A DNA stretch of 38,168 nucleotides from Oceanospirillales bacterium (GTDB lineage Bacteria > Pseudomonadota > Gammaproteobacteria > Pseudomonadales > Balneatricaceae). The notes under the pieces were generated by a model. The model had not been told where the DNA came from and ran no database searches. It saw only the letters and a list, made by a program, of their open reading frames with translations. This document shows positions 8,176-18,345 of the stretch, one piece after another. The translations under genes were made by a program, and so were the position numbers. Where the stretch lies: NCBI GenBank assembly GCA_007693685.1, contig REDB01000181.1, positions 1-38,168 of the forward strand. The letters run 5' to 3'. The number at the start of each line of letters is the position of its first letter. Position 1 is the stretch's first letter.

Positions 8176-9240
8176 TTACTTTCTTACTAACTGATCAAAC
8201 ACTCCTCCATTACTGAAATGTTTTTCCTGAGCAACCGACCAATTGGGATAAAGATCCTCTAGCTTAAATAAATTAATTTGCTGAAAATGTTCAAGATGCT
8301 GAGCATCGACAAGTTCAGGGTATTGCGGGCGATAGAAGTGTTGCGCAGCGACGCGTTGTCCATCTTCTGAGTACAGGTATTCAACATAGGCATTGGCTAC
8401 TTCTGTACTGCCTTTTCTGTCGGTATTACCGGTCATGACCGCCACCGGTGGTTCAGCTAAAATGGACTGGCTAGGAATAATAATCTCAAGACCATTGTGG
8501 CTAAGATTATTGAGGCTTAATAGCGCTTCATTTTCCCACGCAATCAAAACATCTCCCATACCTCGTTCTACAAAGGTAACACTGGATCCGCGAGCACCTG
8601 TGTCCATTAATAAAACATTGCTGTAAAGTTTTTGTACGAAATCTCGTGCAGATTGTTCGGCTAGATCACGGGATGCTTCATCAGCATCATTGAGTTGTTG
8701 AATACCACCCATGGCATTGAGATAGGCATGTCCCCAAGCAGCTAGATAGTTCCAGCGAGCACCGCCTGATGTTTTAGGATTGGGAGTAATGATGCCAATG
8801 CTTTCGTTAACTAAATCATCCCAGTCTTTGATATTTTTAGGGTTTCCTTCACGCACCAGAAATACAATGGTAGAGGAGTAGGGTGCTGACGAAAGAGGTA
8901 ACTGTTCCTGCCAATCCTTATCTAGTCGACCTGTTCGTTCTGCAACCATATCTATGTCATAGGCAAGAGCAAGCGATAACACATCAGCATTGAGCCCTTG
9001 CATCACTGCTAATGCCTGACGACCAGAACCGCCATGAGACATTCTGACTCGAACGGTATCGCCTGTTTTTGCTCTCCAATGATCAACAAAACGTTCATTA
9101 TAATCTTGATAAAACTCACGAGTTGGATCGTATGAGACATTCAATAAGTCAATATCAGCTGTATAAGCACTAATTGGAAGTGTGATAAGCAGGGCTGCTA
9201 AAATGTTTTTAAATTGCCCTGTTTGATGCTTGTCCGTCAT
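8176..9240 (-). CDS. Sulfate/thiosulfate ABC transporter substrate-binding protein
   Basis: Periplasmic binding protein of the Sbp/CysP family, which captures sulfate or thiosulfate for the CysTWA importer. A signal peptide (NILAALLITLPISAYTA) precedes the typical mature start DIDLLNVSYDPTREFY. Family motifs follow: SHGGSGRQA, ADVLSLALAYDID, TPNPKTSGGARWNYLAAW and SVTFVERGMGDVLIAWENEA. Two ATGs compete: AAGGA ends one base before the ATG at 9249 but lies 10 bases before the ATG at 9240, so I took the latter (354 residues). No cysT, cysW or cysA gene adjoins it, so it must use a transporter encoded elsewhere. The thioredoxin-like lipoprotein gene follows it. Confidence 0.9.
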   Translation of the reverse strand: MTDKHQTGQFKNILAALLITLPISAYTADIDLLNVSYDPTREFYQDYNERFVDHWRAKTGDTVRVRMSHGGSGRQALAVMQGLNADVLSLALAYDIDMVAERTGRLDKDWQEQLPLSSAPYSSTIVFLVREGNPKNIKDWDDLVNESIGIITPNPKTSGGARWNYLAAWGHAYLNAMGGIQQLNDADEASRDLAEQSARDFVQKLYSNVLLMDTGARGSSVTFVERGMGDVLIAWENEALLSLNNLSHNGLEIIIPSQSILAEPPVAVMTGNTDRKGSTEVANAYVEYLYSEDGQRVAAQHFYRPQYPELVDAQHLEHFQQINLFKLEDLYPNWSVAQEKHFSNGGVFDQLVRK

Positions 9241-9389
9241 GGTAGTCATTTCCTTGAACTAAAAGTATGGCAAGGATAAACGTTATTATTTAGATCCAAA
9301 AGTAATTAATAATTATTTTTATATAACTAAATTTACTTTCGCATTCTAAAGAGGACAGAAGGATTTTAGATGAGTTGTAAAAAAGCACC

Positions 9390-9435
9390 TGCTCAACCAC
9401 AATTAACAGGACAGAGATAACAATGTGGTTGAGCA
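9390..9435 (-). terminator. Rho-independent-type terminator of the liu operon
   Basis: Perfect 12-bp inverted repeat, TGCTCAACCACA (9390-9401) and TGTGGTTGAGCA (9424-9435), around a 22-base loop. On the reverse strand it begins 39 bases after the stop of the acyl-CoA synthetase gene and is followed by GGTGCTTTTTT. The long loop is unusual, but stem plus T-run fits termination of the reverse-strand operon. Confidence 0.7.
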
Positions 9436-9474
9436 AGCGAAAAAAGATGATCGTCTATTTCATGGAATTTTCGT

Positions 9475-11163
9475 TTAGACGTCATCCAACCCCAATTCTT
9501 TAACGGAGATTTCACGCATTTTGAATTTCTGAATCTTTCCAGTAACCGTCATTGGAAACTCTTCAACAAACTTAAAGTAGCGTGGAATTTTGAAGTGAGT
9601 GATTTTGCCTTTACAGAACTCACGTAAAGATTCGTCACTTATTTCATCAGCACCGGGTTGAAGTTTGATCCAAGCTATCAACTCTTCGCCGTACTTTTTA
9701 TCCGGAATACCCGTCACTTGAACTTCAGCTATGGCTGGGTGGGTGTATAAAAACTCTTCCACTTCTTTTGGATAGATGTTTTCACCACCACGAATCACCA
9801 TATCTTTGATACGACCCTCGATCTTGATATAGCCTTCTTCATCCATACTGGCTAGGTCACCTGTATGCATCCATCCAGCAGCGTCAATCGCTTCTTTGGT
9901 ACCTTGGTCATTGTTCCAATATTTCAGCATCACACTGTAACCACGAGTGCAGAGTTCGCCTATCTCCCCGCGAGGAAGAATGTAACCAGTGCTTGGGTCT
10001 ACAATTTTGCTTTCCAGATGTGGCTGGGTACGGCCAACGGTAGTAACACGTTTTTCAAGCGAATCAGCAGCACCCGTTTGTGTAGAAACAGGACTGGTTT
10101 CAGTCATACCGTAGGCAATCTGAACTTCCTTCATGTTCATTTTGTTGATCACTTGCTTCATCACTTCAGTAGGGCAAAGTGATCCCGCCATGATGCCAGT
10201 GCGAAGGCTGGAAAGGTCCATTTTGTCAAAGTCTGCATGTCCAAGCTCAGCGATAAACATGGTAGGAACACCATAGAGTGCGGTGGCACGTTCTTGGTGG
10301 ACGGCTTGCAGTACCGCACCTGGATCAAAACCTTCTCCAGGATAGATCATGGTAGATCCATGAGTGACACAACCCAGATTACCCATCACCATACCGAAAC
10401 AGTGATAAAGCGGTACCGGTATCACCAGTCGATCTTTTTCAGTGAATCCCATACTTTCGGTTACAAAGTAACCATTGTTTAGAATATTGTGATGAGACAG
10501 GGTTGCACCTTTAGGAAAACCAGTGGTTCCTGAGGTGTATTGAATATTGATCGGATCATCAAACTGTAATTCTGATTGCACCTGATCAAGGGTTTGTTGT
10601 GGAACTTCTTTGTATAGTTCTACAAAGTCTTTCCAACTCCACATACCTGGGTGCTGTTTTTCATCGAGATTGATAACACCTTTAAGCAACGGAAGTTTTT
10701 GTGACTTCAGTTGTCCTTCAGCACACATCTTTAATTCAGGCGCTAATTCATAAAGCATGCTGCGATAATCAGAGGCTTTAAAGCTATCAGCGGTGACTAA
10801 ATAACTCGCTTCTGATTGATTGAGGGCATACTCCAGCTCATGGGTTCGATAGGCAGGGTTGATGTTGACCAGAATGGCACCAATTTTAGCTGTGGCAAAC
10901 TGGGTCAAAGTCCACTCATAGCGATTGGGCGACCAAATGCCGACCCTATCTCCACGTTTTACGCCAATTGCAAGAAATGCCCGAGCGCAACGATTGACTT
11001 GCTCATGAAGTTCTTTGTAGGTCCAGCGAATCCCTTGATGTATAGAGATTAGGGCGTCGTTTTCTGGATAACGGTTAGCGGTTGCATCAAACATATCTCC
11101 AATGGTCATGCCTAGGAGTGGTTTTTCGCTGATACCGCTGGTATAGCTTGGAAGTGTAGTCAT
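9475..11163 (-). CDS. Acyl-CoA synthetase (AMP-forming)
   Basis: Cytoplasmic ANL-superfamily ligase, 562 residues, that activates a carboxylic acid to its CoA thioester through an acyl-adenylate. Visible motifs are the P-loop [12 protein letters not shown], the A5 motif YGMTETSP, the hinge region [16 protein letters not shown] / [16 protein letters not shown], and the C-terminal catalytic lysine in [12 protein letters not shown]. The ATG at 11163 is preceded by GGAG 8 bases upstream; an in-frame TTG at 11193 lacks support. As the last gene of the liu operon it may activate isovalerate, a methyl-branched acid or acetoacetate, but the exact acid cannot be read from the sequence. It resembles medium/short-chain FadD-like synthetases often found beside liu genes. 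Confidence 0.9.
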   Translation of the reverse strand: MTTLPSYTSGISEKPLLGMTIGDMFDATANRYPENDALISIHQGIRWTYKELHEQVNRCARAFLAIGVKRGDRVGIWSPNRYEWTLTQFATAKIGAILVNINPAYRTHELEYALNQSEASYLVTADSFKASDYRSMLYELAPELKMCAEGQLKSQKLPLLKGVINLDEKQHPGMWSWKDFVELYKEVPQQTLDQVQSELQFDDPINIQYTSGTTGFPKGATLSHHNILNNGYFVTESMGFTEKDRLVIPVPLYHCFGMVMGNLGCVTHGSTMIYPGEGFDPGAVLQAVHQERATALYGVPTMFIAELGHADFDKMDLSSLRTGIMAGSLCPTEVMKQVINKMNMKEVQIAYGMTETSPVSTQTGAADSLEKRVTTVGRTQPHLESKIVDPSTGYILPRGEIGELCTRGYSVMLKYWNNDQGTKEAIDAAGWMHTGDLASMDEEGYIKIEGRIKDMVIRGGENIYPKEVEEFLYTHPAIAEVQVTGIPDKKYGEELIAWIKLQPGADEISDESLREFCKGKITHFKIPRYFKFVEEFPMTVTGKIQKFKMREISVKELGLDDV

Positions 11164-11222
11164 AGTGCAGGCTCCATTATTTTTTTTATGCAAAGAGGCT
11201 GTTTTAATTTAGGAATACGATG

Positions 11223-11795
11223 TTAACGAAACTGTGCGTGATACTCCTTGTTAGGTGCCATTTCTACTGCAAGGGCAATACGATTAGTCATATTGTAAAA
11301 ACCCACTAAGTTACAAATATCCCAAATTCCTTGGTCAGTGAAACCTACATTACGTAATGCTTGTGCATCATCAGGCGTCACTTCAGCAGGCAAACGAGTT
11401 AATCTAGAAGCATAGTCAAGCATGGCGCGTTGCCTTGGTGATAAGTTGGCGCTGCGATAGTTCATGACTAAATGTTCGCCTAGTTCAGGATCACCACTGT
11501 ATTCTCGAACAGCAGCACCATGAGCAACGAGGCAGTAAAAACACTTGTTGTCAGATGATACCACTACAGCAATCATTTCCCGTTCCAACAAACTCAGTTC
11601 ACTTTCTCCAAACATGAGTTGATTATAGAAACGTGAAAAGACATCAAGCTGTTCAAGATTTTGACTATAGGCTTTCAGTACATTGGGAATGAGTCCCAAC
11701 TTTTCCTGACACTTGTCAAAGTAACGTTGAACAGGCTCAGGTAAATCTGTGTAAGAGGGGATGGTTAGATCCAGTGCCACAACTTGATCACTCAT
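11223..11795 (-). CDS. AhpD-like peroxidase-related protein
   Basis: 190 residues of the carboxymuconolactone decarboxylase/AhpD fold, close to the peroxidase-related subfamily. The redox site is CFYCLVAHG (C85, C88, H92), preceded by the conserved acidic helix LLEREMIAVVVS. AhpD-type proteins reduce peroxides or disulfides with these two cysteines. The start (ATG 11795) lies inside the end of the HMG-CoA lyase gene with an 8-bp overlap; GGGAGG upstream supports it, and translation is probably coupled. Its place in the liu operon suggests protection against peroxide made during acyl-CoA oxidation or handling of a reactive intermediate, which is inference. It is not a known step of leucine breakdown. 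Confidence 0.85.
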   Translation of the reverse strand: MSDQVVALDLTIPSYTDLPEPVQRYFDKCQEKLGLIPNVLKAYSQNLEQLDVFSRFYNQLMFGESELSLLEREMIAVVVSSDNKCFYCLVAHGAAVREYSGDPELGEHLVMNYRSANLSPRQRAMLDYASRLTRLPAEVTPDDAQALRNVGFTDQGIWDICNLVGFYNMTNRIALAVEMAPNKEYHAQFR

Positions 11796-12696
11796 GACAA
11801 CCTCCCATCGCTAAGGCAACTTTGGAGCCGTTAGCGCGATTCAGTTGAGTGGTAATCCAGTCTCCGGTATTGATCAGTTTTTGCAGGTCAACTCCGGTTT
11901 CAATTCCTAAACCTTTTAACAGGTATAAAACATCCTCTGTAGCCACATTGCCTGACGCGCCTTTGGCGTAAGGGCAGCCGCCAAGTCCTGCTACGGATGC
12001 ATCGATCACTGCAATACCTTCTTCCAGTACGGCATAAAGATTGCCGATCGCTTGTCCATAAGTGTCATGAAAATGTGCCGCTAATTGATTGATAGGGATC
12101 TCTTTACTAACCGCTTCTAACATGCGCTTAGCTTTTAAAGGCGTGCCAACACCTATGGTGTCACCTAAAGAGATTTCATAACAACCCATCTCAAACATCG
12201 CTTTGGCTACCAGAGCAACTTGTTTTGGATCAACATCGCCTTGATAAGGACAGCCCATAACAGTTGATACATAGCCACGTACTTTCATGCCGTGGTTGCG
12301 AGCGGTTTCCATGATAGGAGCAAACCGCTCTAAGCTTTCGGCAATAGAGCAGTTGATGTTTTTCTGGGTAAAGGCTTCAGAGGCGGCACTGAAAACAGCG
12401 ACTTCATCAGCCTTAGCCGCAATAGCAGATTCCAGCCCTTTCATGTTAGGAGTCAAAGCCGCATAGGTGACCCCAGCCTTACGTGATATGCCTGCCATCA
12501 CTTCAGTGGCATCACCCATTTGAGGAACCCATTTGGGCGATACAAAGCTGGCTGACTCGATATGAGTTAGACCACAATCACTAAGACGGTTAATCAGTTC
12601 AACCTTGATGGCGGTCGGGATGATCTCTCCAGGCTCATTCTGAAGCCCATCGCGTGGGCTCATTTCAAAGATACGAACGGATTGAGGAAGACTCAT
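11788..12696 (-). CDS. liuE: Hydroxymethylglutaryl-CoA lyase
   Basis: Final enzyme of leucine breakdown: splits 3-hydroxy-3-methylglutaryl-CoA into acetyl-CoA and acetoacetate. The 302-residue TIM-barrel protein shows the N-terminal RDGLQNE metal/substrate motif, the HFHDTYGQA histidines, and the signature GLGGCPYAKGASGN containing the active-site cysteine. Length matches the family. The start ATG overlaps the stop of the carboxylase alpha gene as ATGA (12696-12693), so the two are translationally coupled. All expected catalytic residues appear present. Confidence 0.96.
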   Translation of the reverse strand: MSLPQSVRIFEMSPRDGLQNEPGEIIPTAIKVELINRLSDCGLTHIESASFVSPKWVPQMGDATEVMAGISRKAGVTYAALTPNMKGLESAIAAKADEVAVFSAASEAFTQKNINCSIAESLERFAPIMETARNHGMKVRGYVSTVMGCPYQGDVDPKQVALVAKAMFEMGCYEISLGDTIGVGTPLKAKRMLEAVSKEIPINQLAAHFHDTYGQAIGNLYAVLEEGIAVIDASVAGLGGCPYAKGASGNVATEDVLYLLKGLGIETGVDLQKLINTGDWITTQLNRANGSKVALAMGGCHE

Positions 12697-14693
12697 ACAG
12701 CAGCCTCTTCTGTTTCAGTACTGGTGACTGATAGTAATTCAGCACCTTCAGAAACCATTTCGCCTTCTTTGAAGTAAAGCTCTTCAACGATACCGGCAGC
12801 GGGCGCTTTAATCGCATGCTCCATTTTCATCGCTTCCATGATCACTAGAGTTTGTCCAGCTTTCACGGTGTCGCCAGCTTTGACCATGATAGCGACCACA
12901 GAGCCGTTCATCGGTGCGGTTAAACTACCCGCAGCACTGATATCTTCTAGCCCATAGGTTTCTTCATGCGCTTCGCAACGGAAGGATTCACCTTCATGAA
13001 ATATCACTATCTCATTACCTTGTTTGGTGGCATGTACAGTGATTCTATGGCCATTAATGACGGCTTTTAATTGATCGTCAGACACATCAGCATTCAGGCT
13101 GTAAAGGCTGTCTGCAACTCGCACCTCATAGCTATGATTCTTTTCTAGTACTTTCAGTTCGTGAATCTGGTCGCCTACTTTTAAGGAAAGAGGTTTTGCA
13201 TATTCAGAATTTAGACGCCAGCTGTTTTGATGCGCAAAAGGTGACCAACGATCATCGTTGTTAGGGTTATTGCTGCGCGTTTGCTCCAGCAAAAAGCCAG
13301 CGGCCAAAACTAGCGCTTTATGCAGGTCTAGTTTGGCCGGTGGAAACAACAACGAGCGATGTTTTTCAATAAATCCAGTATCCAGATCCGCTTCTCTGAA
13401 AGGTTGCGCATCTGCTAAGGCATGCAAGAATCGAATATTGGTTTTCACACCATTGATTCGATAATGTTCTAGGGCTTGAACCATGCGATTGATGGCTTGT
13501 TCTCGATTTTCATCCCACACAATCAATTTAGCGATCATTGGGTCGTAATGAACACTAACTTCGTCGCCTTCAACAACACCGGTATCAACGCGAACGTGAG
13601 CACTTTCGTCTGGCGTGCGTAGATAGGTGAGGCGACCGGTAGCCGGTAAGAAATCATTGTCAGGATCTTCTGCGTAAATTCGGGCTTCTAGCGCATGGCC
13701 GCGAATACGGATTTGATCTTGCAGCAAGGGTAGAGGAGCGCCTTCCGCCACGCGTAATTGCCACTCCACCAGATCTTGACCTGTGACCATTTCTGTAACC
13801 GGGTGTTCTACTTGTAGACGGGTGTTCATCTCCATAAAGAAGAAGGAGCCATCAACGTCATAAAGGAACTCAACGGTACCGGCACCCACATAGTCGATTG
13901 CTTGAGCAGCTTTTACAGCGGCTTCACCCATAGCAATTCGTGTTTCTGTAGAAAGTCCCGGTGCTGGCGCTTCTTCCAACACTTTTTGGTGACGACGTTG
14001 AACAGAACAGTCACGCTCAGCTAGGTAAACGCCGTTACCATGACTGTCGCAGAAAACTTGGATTTCCACATGGCGCGGTTGGGTTAGGTAGCGTTCGACC
14101 AGCATATCAGGATTACCAAACGCATTTTTAGCCTCACGCTTGGCAGCGGAGAGTGCATCGTCGAATTCATCGATGTTATTAACTACGCGCATCCCTTTAC
14201 CACCACCGCCAGCAACGGCTTTTAATAGCAGAGGGAAGCCACACTTGAGTGCTTCTGCACGAAGGGTTTCAGGATCTTGATCGTCACCATGATAGCCGGG
14301 CACCAGTGGCACACCCGCTTTTTCCATGATCGCTTTAGCTGCAGATTTAGAACCCATAGCGGCAATCGCAGAGGCTGGTGGACCAATAAAGACGATGCCA
14401 TTTTTGCTACAGGCTTCAGCAAAATCAGTATTTTCTGATAGAAAGCCATAGCCTGGGTGTATCGCTTGGGCACCACTTTGTAATGCAATTTCAATAATTT
14501 TATCGCTACGAAGGTAACTTTCACTGCTTGGGGCTGGGCCTAGAAGAAAGGCTTCATCGGCCAAAGCAACGTGACGTGCATTGCGATCCGCTTCTGAATA
14601 TACGGCTACACAGCGTATACCTAAACGATGAGCGGTTTGTATGACGCGACAGGCAATTTCACCGCGGTTGGCTATAAGAATTTTGCTGAACAT
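12693..14693 (-). CDS. liuD: Methylcrotonyl-CoA carboxylase, biotin-carrying alpha subunit
   Basis: 666-residue subunit that carboxylates its own biotin with ATP and bicarbonate, then passes the carboxyl group to LiuB for conversion of 3-methylcrotonyl-CoA to 3-methylglutaconyl-CoA. Order: biotin carboxylase N-domain (MFSKILIANRGEIACR), ATP-grasp domain with the glycine loop GGGGKGMRVV and EMNTRLQVEHPVTE, biotin carboxylase C-domain, linker, and C-terminal biotinyl domain with the lysine in EAMKMEHAIKAP. The propionyl-CoA and acetyl-CoA carboxylase relatives share this layout; the surrounding liu genes decide the assignment. It starts 5 bases after the liuC stop with GGGAG upstream. Confidence 0.95.
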   Translation of the reverse strand: MFSKILIANRGEIACRVIQTAHRLGIRCVAVYSEADRNARHVALADEAFLLGPAPSSESYLRSDKIIEIALQSGAQAIHPGYGFLSENTDFAEACSKNGIVFIGPPASAIAAMGSKSAAKAIMEKAGVPLVPGYHGDDQDPETLRAEALKCGFPLLLKAVAGGGGKGMRVVNNIDEFDDALSAAKREAKNAFGNPDMLVERYLTQPRHVEIQVFCDSHGNGVYLAERDCSVQRRHQKVLEEAPAPGLSTETRIAMGEAAVKAAQAIDYVGAGTVEFLYDVDGSFFFMEMNTRLQVEHPVTEMVTGQDLVEWQLRVAEGAPLPLLQDQIRIRGHALEARIYAEDPDNDFLPATGRLTYLRTPDESAHVRVDTGVVEGDEVSVHYDPMIAKLIVWDENREQAINRMVQALEHYRINGVKTNIRFLHALADAQPFREADLDTGFIEKHRSLLFPPAKLDLHKALVLAAGFLLEQTRSNNPNNDDRWSPFAHQNSWRLNSEYAKPLSLKVGDQIHELKVLEKNHSYEVRVADSLYSLNADVSDDQLKAVINGHRITVHATKQGNEIVIFHEGESFRCEAHEETYGLEDISAAGSLTAPMNGSVVAIMVKAGDTVKAGQTLVIMEAMKMEHAIKAPAAGIVEELYFKEGEMVSEGAELLSVTSTETEEAAV

Positions 14694-14698
14694 TGTTA

Positions 14699-15514
14699 TT
14701 ATTCTCCCGATTCCAGTGTGGACGACCAGTTTGGACGGCGTTTGTTCAGGAAAGCACTGAGTCCTTCCTGCCCCTCATCACTGACACGAATATCAGCGAT
14801 TCGCTGCGTCGTTTCATCGATAACAGCTTGGTTGATTGGCAGGTGACTAACGGCGAAAATCAATGATTTAGCCGCTTGCATGGCCTGAGGGCTATTTTGA
14901 TTAAGTGTTGCAATAAAGGCTTGCGCTGCAGCGGCAAGATCAGCCGAGCTTTCAACGACCTGATGAACCAAGCCAAACCCAAGAGCGGTTTCTGCATCAA
15001 ACACTTCTGCTGTTAAAAAATAGCGTCGTGCTTGGCGCTCACCAATAGCTCTGATGACGTAAGGACTGATCACAGCAGGAATTAAACCGATTTTAACTTC
15101 GCTTAGACAGAAACGTGCATCTTTACTAGCGATCACTAGGTCACAACACGCCGCTAAACCCACGGCTCCACCATAAGCAGCACCTTGAACAAGTCCAATT
15201 ACCGGTTTGCTAAAGTGATTCAGCTTATTCATTAACAGGGCAAGCTGACCTGCATCGGTAAGGTTTTCCGCATGGCTGTTATTCGCCATGCGTTTCATCC
15301 AGTTCAAGTCAGCACCCGCTGAGAAGTGTTTGCCTTCAGAACGTAATAGCAGCATTCGCAACCTTGGGTTCTGATCCGCTTCATCAAGTTTCTCGATGAG
15401 TGCTGCAATCATGCCATCGTCAAAAGCGTTATGCTTATCAGGTCGATTAAGAACCAGTTCAGCCACACCTTCATTAAGGTAGCGAAGCGAAACGCTTTCT
15501 GTAGTCACAGACAT
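14699..15514 (-). CDS. liuC: Methylglutaconyl-CoA hydratase (enoyl-CoA hydratase family)
   Basis: 271-residue crotonase-fold enzyme expected to hydrate 3-methylglutaconyl-CoA to HMG-CoA. The oxyanion-hole segments KHFSAGADLNWMKRM and GAAYGGAVGLAACCDLVIAS are clear, and the LSEVKIGLIPAVISPYV segment has the conserved glutamate region. Family membership is certain; specificity comes from its place between the two carboxylase subunit genes. AAGGAGA sits just before the ATG. It is 11 bases from the liuB stop. Confidence 0.93.
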   Translation of the reverse strand: MSVTTESVSLRYLNEGVAELVLNRPDKHNAFDDGMIAALIEKLDEADQNPRLRMLLLRSEGKHFSAGADLNWMKRMANNSHAENLTDAGQLALLMNKLNHFSKPVIGLVQGAAYGGAVGLAACCDLVIASKDARFCLSEVKIGLIPAVISPYVIRAIGERQARRYFLTAEVFDAETALGFGLVHQVVESSADLAAAAQAFIATLNQNSPQAMQAAKSLIFAVSHLPINQAVIDETTQRIADIRVSDEGQEGLSAFLNKRRPNWSSTLESGE

Positions 15515-15525
15515 GCTTCGTCTCC

Positions 15526-17133
15526 TTACATTCTGAACACGCCAAAGCGTGTTTCTTCGGTGGGGCGATTTAGAGTTGCTGAAAGACTTAATGCGATGAC
15601 TTCGCGGGTTTGCGCTGGATCAATCACACCATCATCCCACATGCGACCACTGGCATAATAAGGGTGACCTTGATGCTCATAAGTATCGACGATGGGTTGT
15701 TTAAAGTCGGCTTCTTCTTTTTCAGACCAGCTTTTGCCGTTCCGCTCCATGCTTTCGCGACGAACCGTTGCTAATACGCCAGCGGCTTGTTCACCACCCA
15801 TGACAGAGATACGTGCATTAGGCCACATCCACAGGAAGTCAGGATTATAGGCACGACCACACATACCGTAGTTACCAGCGCCAAAGCTACCACCGATTAA
15901 CACAGTCAGTTTAGGAACATTGGCACAGGCAACCGCCATCACCATTTTTGCACCATGTTTAGCAATCCCTTCCGCTTCATACTTGCGACCCACCATAAAA
16001 CCGGTGATATTTTGTAAGAAAAGTAGGGGGATATTGCGTTGGCAGCAGAGTTCGATAAAGTGTGCGCCTTTTTGTGCAGACTCGGTAAATAAAATGCCGT
16101 TGTTTGCGATAATGCCAACGGGATAGCCATGAATATGAGCAAATCCTGTGACTAGCGAAGCGCCGTAATACTGTTTGAATTCATCAAACTCAGATCCATC
16201 GACTAAGCGAGAGATCACTTCACGAACATCAAACGGCTTACGAAGATCAGTACCCACAATGCCGTAAAGCTCATCAGCATCATATAAAGGTGCTTTTGGC
16301 TGGGCTATGGCGATATCGAGTTTTTTCTTGCGGTTCAAGTTAGCGATACAGCGACGTGCAATCTGCAGCGCATGTTGATCGTTTTCAGCATAGTGATCAG
16401 CAACACCAGAGATCTTACAGTGCACGTCGGCACCGCCAAGATCCTCAGCACTCACTACTTCACCGGTGGCCGCTTTTACCAAAGGTGGGCCCGCCAAAAA
16501 GATGGTGCCTTGATTACGCACGATGATCGACTCATCTGCCATCGCTGGAACATAAGCGCCACCAGCTGTACATAGGCCCATAACTACTGCAATTTGAGGA
16601 ATCCCTTTTGCAGACATACGTGCCTGATTGTAAAAGATACGTCCAAAGTGATCGCGGTCTGGGAATACTTCATCTTGACGAGGAAGGTTGGCACCACCTG
16701 AATCTACAAGGTAGATACAGGGTAGGTGGTTTTGTTCAGCTATTTCTTGTGCACGCAGATGTTTTTTAACGGTTAGGGGATAATAGGTACCCCCTTTAAC
16801 CGTAGCATCATTGGCAATGATCATGCACTCAACACCGGAGACACGACCGATACCGGTAATGATTCCTGCTGCGGGTACATCTTCATCATAGACTTTGTAA
16901 GCAGCCAGTTGTGAAAGCTCTAGAAACGGAGAGCCATCGTCAATCAGGCGATTGATGCGCTCACGTGGTAACAATTTACCACGTGCTAGGTGTCTAGATT
17001 GATATTCAGCACCACCCCCTTGCTGAATCGTGGCGATTTTTTCTTTTAGATCAGTAACCGCAGCTGACATGGCATCTGCTTTGACCCTGAACTCATCAGA
17101 ACGGGCATTTATTTTTGTTTGCAGAATTGGCAT
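15526..17133 (-). CDS. liuB: Methylcrotonyl-CoA carboxylase, beta subunit
   Basis: 535-residue carboxyltransferase that moves CO2 from biotin on LiuD to 3-methylcrotonyl-CoA. The acyl-CoA-binding N-half ([34 protein letters not shown]) and the biotin-binding C-half ([36 protein letters not shown]) match the MCC beta family and its usual length. GGGAG lies 8 bases before the start. A geranyl-CoA carboxylase paralogue is the main alternative, but the neighbouring liuA, liuC and liuE make the leucine pathway much more likely. Confidence 0.96.
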   Translation of the reverse strand: MPILQTKINARSDEFRVKADAMSAAVTDLKEKIATIQQGGGAEYQSRHLARGKLLPRERINRLIDDGSPFLELSQLAAYKVYDEDVPAAGIITGIGRVSGVECMIIANDATVKGGTYYPLTVKKHLRAQEIAEQNHLPCIYLVDSGGANLPRQDEVFPDRDHFGRIFYNQARMSAKGIPQIAVVMGLCTAGGAYVPAMADESIIVRNQGTIFLAGPPLVKAATGEVVSAEDLGGADVHCKISGVADHYAENDQHALQIARRCIANLNRKKKLDIAIAQPKAPLYDADELYGIVGTDLRKPFDVREVISRLVDGSEFDEFKQYYGASLVTGFAHIHGYPVGIIANNGILFTESAQKGAHFIELCCQRNIPLLFLQNITGFMVGRKYEAEGIAKHGAKMVMAVACANVPKLTVLIGGSFGAGNYGMCGRAYNPDFLWMWPNARISVMGGEQAAGVLATVRRESMERNGKSWSEKEEADFKQPIVDTYEHQGHPYYASGRMWDDGVIDPAQTREVIALSLSATLNRPTEETRFGVFRM

Positions 17134-17156
17134 GGTTATGCTCCCAGTGTAAAGCC

Positions 17157-18323
17157 TCAGTTATTTAGAAAAAGTTCGCGGCCTATCAACATGCGGCGAA
17201 TTTCTGAAGTTCCTGCACCTATTTCATAGAGTTTGGCGTCACGGAGGAGGCGGCCTGTTGGATACTCATTGATGTAACCGTTACCACCGAGCAATTGAAT
17301 CGCATCGAGGGCAATTTGAGTTGCCATTTCAGCTGAATATAGGATGACTCCAGCCGCATCTTTTCGAGTTGTTTCACCACGATCTGCTGACAGAGCCACC
17401 ATATAAACGTAAGACTTGGCAGCGTTCATGCGAGTGTACATATCTGCAAGTTTGCCCTGAACCAGTTCAAATTCGCCAATCGCTTTGCCAAATTGCTTTC
17501 TGTCACGAACGTAAGGAACAACAACATCCATCGCTGCTTGCATAATGCCAAGTGGGCCACCCGCTAGAACTAGACGTTCGTAATCCAGACCAGACATCAG
17601 AACCTTTACGCCACCGTTCAGCTCACCTAAGAGGTTTTCTTTAGGAACTTTGCAATCTTGGAAAACCAGTTCACAGGTGTTGGAGCCACGCATACCTAAT
17701 TTGTCGAGTTTCTGAGCTTGGGTGAATCCAGGGCTATCGCGTTCAACAATAAAAGCAGAGATACCTTTAGGACCTGCATGAAGATCTGTTTTGGCATAAA
17801 TGACATAGACATTCGCATCTGGACCGTTAGTGATCCACATCTTATTGCCATTCAGCACATAATGATCACCTGCATCACGAGCGCTTAGCTTCATGGATAC
17901 TACATCGGAACCTGCGTTTGGCTCAGACATTGCCAGTGCACCAATATGTTCCCCGGTGATCAGTTTAGGAAGGTATTTTTCTTTCTGTGCCTGGGTACCG
18001 TTACGGTTGATTTGGTTCACGCAAAGGTTGGAATGTGCGCCGTAAGAGAGGGCTACAGAAGCAGAGGCACGACTGAGTTCTTCCATGGCAATAACATGCG
18101 CAAGGTAGCCCATGCCAGAACCGCCAAACTCTTCGTCAGCCGTAATACCTAGCAGACCCATATCACCAAACTTTTTCCAAAGATCAGCAGGGAAGAGGTT
18201 AGCATGATCAATATCGGCTGCTCTTGGGGCAATCTCACTGGCAGCAAAGTTATTGATCTGTTGACGAAGCATGTCGATCGTTTCGCCTAAACCAAAATTT
18301 AATTCAGAGTATTGAGAGATCAT
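17157..18323 (-). CDS. liuA: Isovaleryl-CoA dehydrogenase
   Basis: FAD enzyme that oxidises isovaleryl-CoA to 3-methylcrotonyl-CoA and gives its electrons to the electron transfer flavoprotein, which is encoded in the divergent operon. The 388 residues have the acyl-CoA dehydrogenase N, middle ([27 protein letters not shown]) and C domains. The catalytic glutamate typical of isovaleryl-CoA dehydrogenases is visible in [15 protein letters not shown] (E249). The C-terminal FAD/dimer motif [13 protein letters not shown] and [17 protein letters not shown] are intact. AGGA lies 7 bases before the start. It follows liuR by 22 bases. Confidence 0.96.
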   Translation of the reverse strand: MISQYSELNFGLGETIDMLRQQINNFAASEIAPRAADIDHANLFPADLWKKFGDMGLLGITADEEFGGSGMGYLAHVIAMEELSRASASVALSYGAHSNLCVNQINRNGTQAQKEKYLPKLITGEHIGALAMSEPNAGSDVVSMKLSARDAGDHYVLNGNKMWITNGPDANVYVIYAKTDLHAGPKGISAFIVERDSPGFTQAQKLDKLGMRGSNTCELVFQDCKVPKENLLGELNGGVKVLMSGLDYERLVLAGGPLGIMQAAMDVVVPYVRDRKQFGKAIGEFELVQGKLADMYTRMNAAKSYVYMVALSADRGETTRKDAAGVILYSAEMATQIALDAIQLLGGNGYINEYPTGRLLRDAKLYEIGAGTSEIRRMLIGRELFLNN

Positions 18324-18345
18324 GTCTTATTCCTATTTGTTATTT

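Noticed and set aside
9865-10182. 105-codon forward frame inside the acyl-CoA synthetase gene
   Set aside because: Antisense to conserved adenylation motifs, composition unlike a protein, no start signal.
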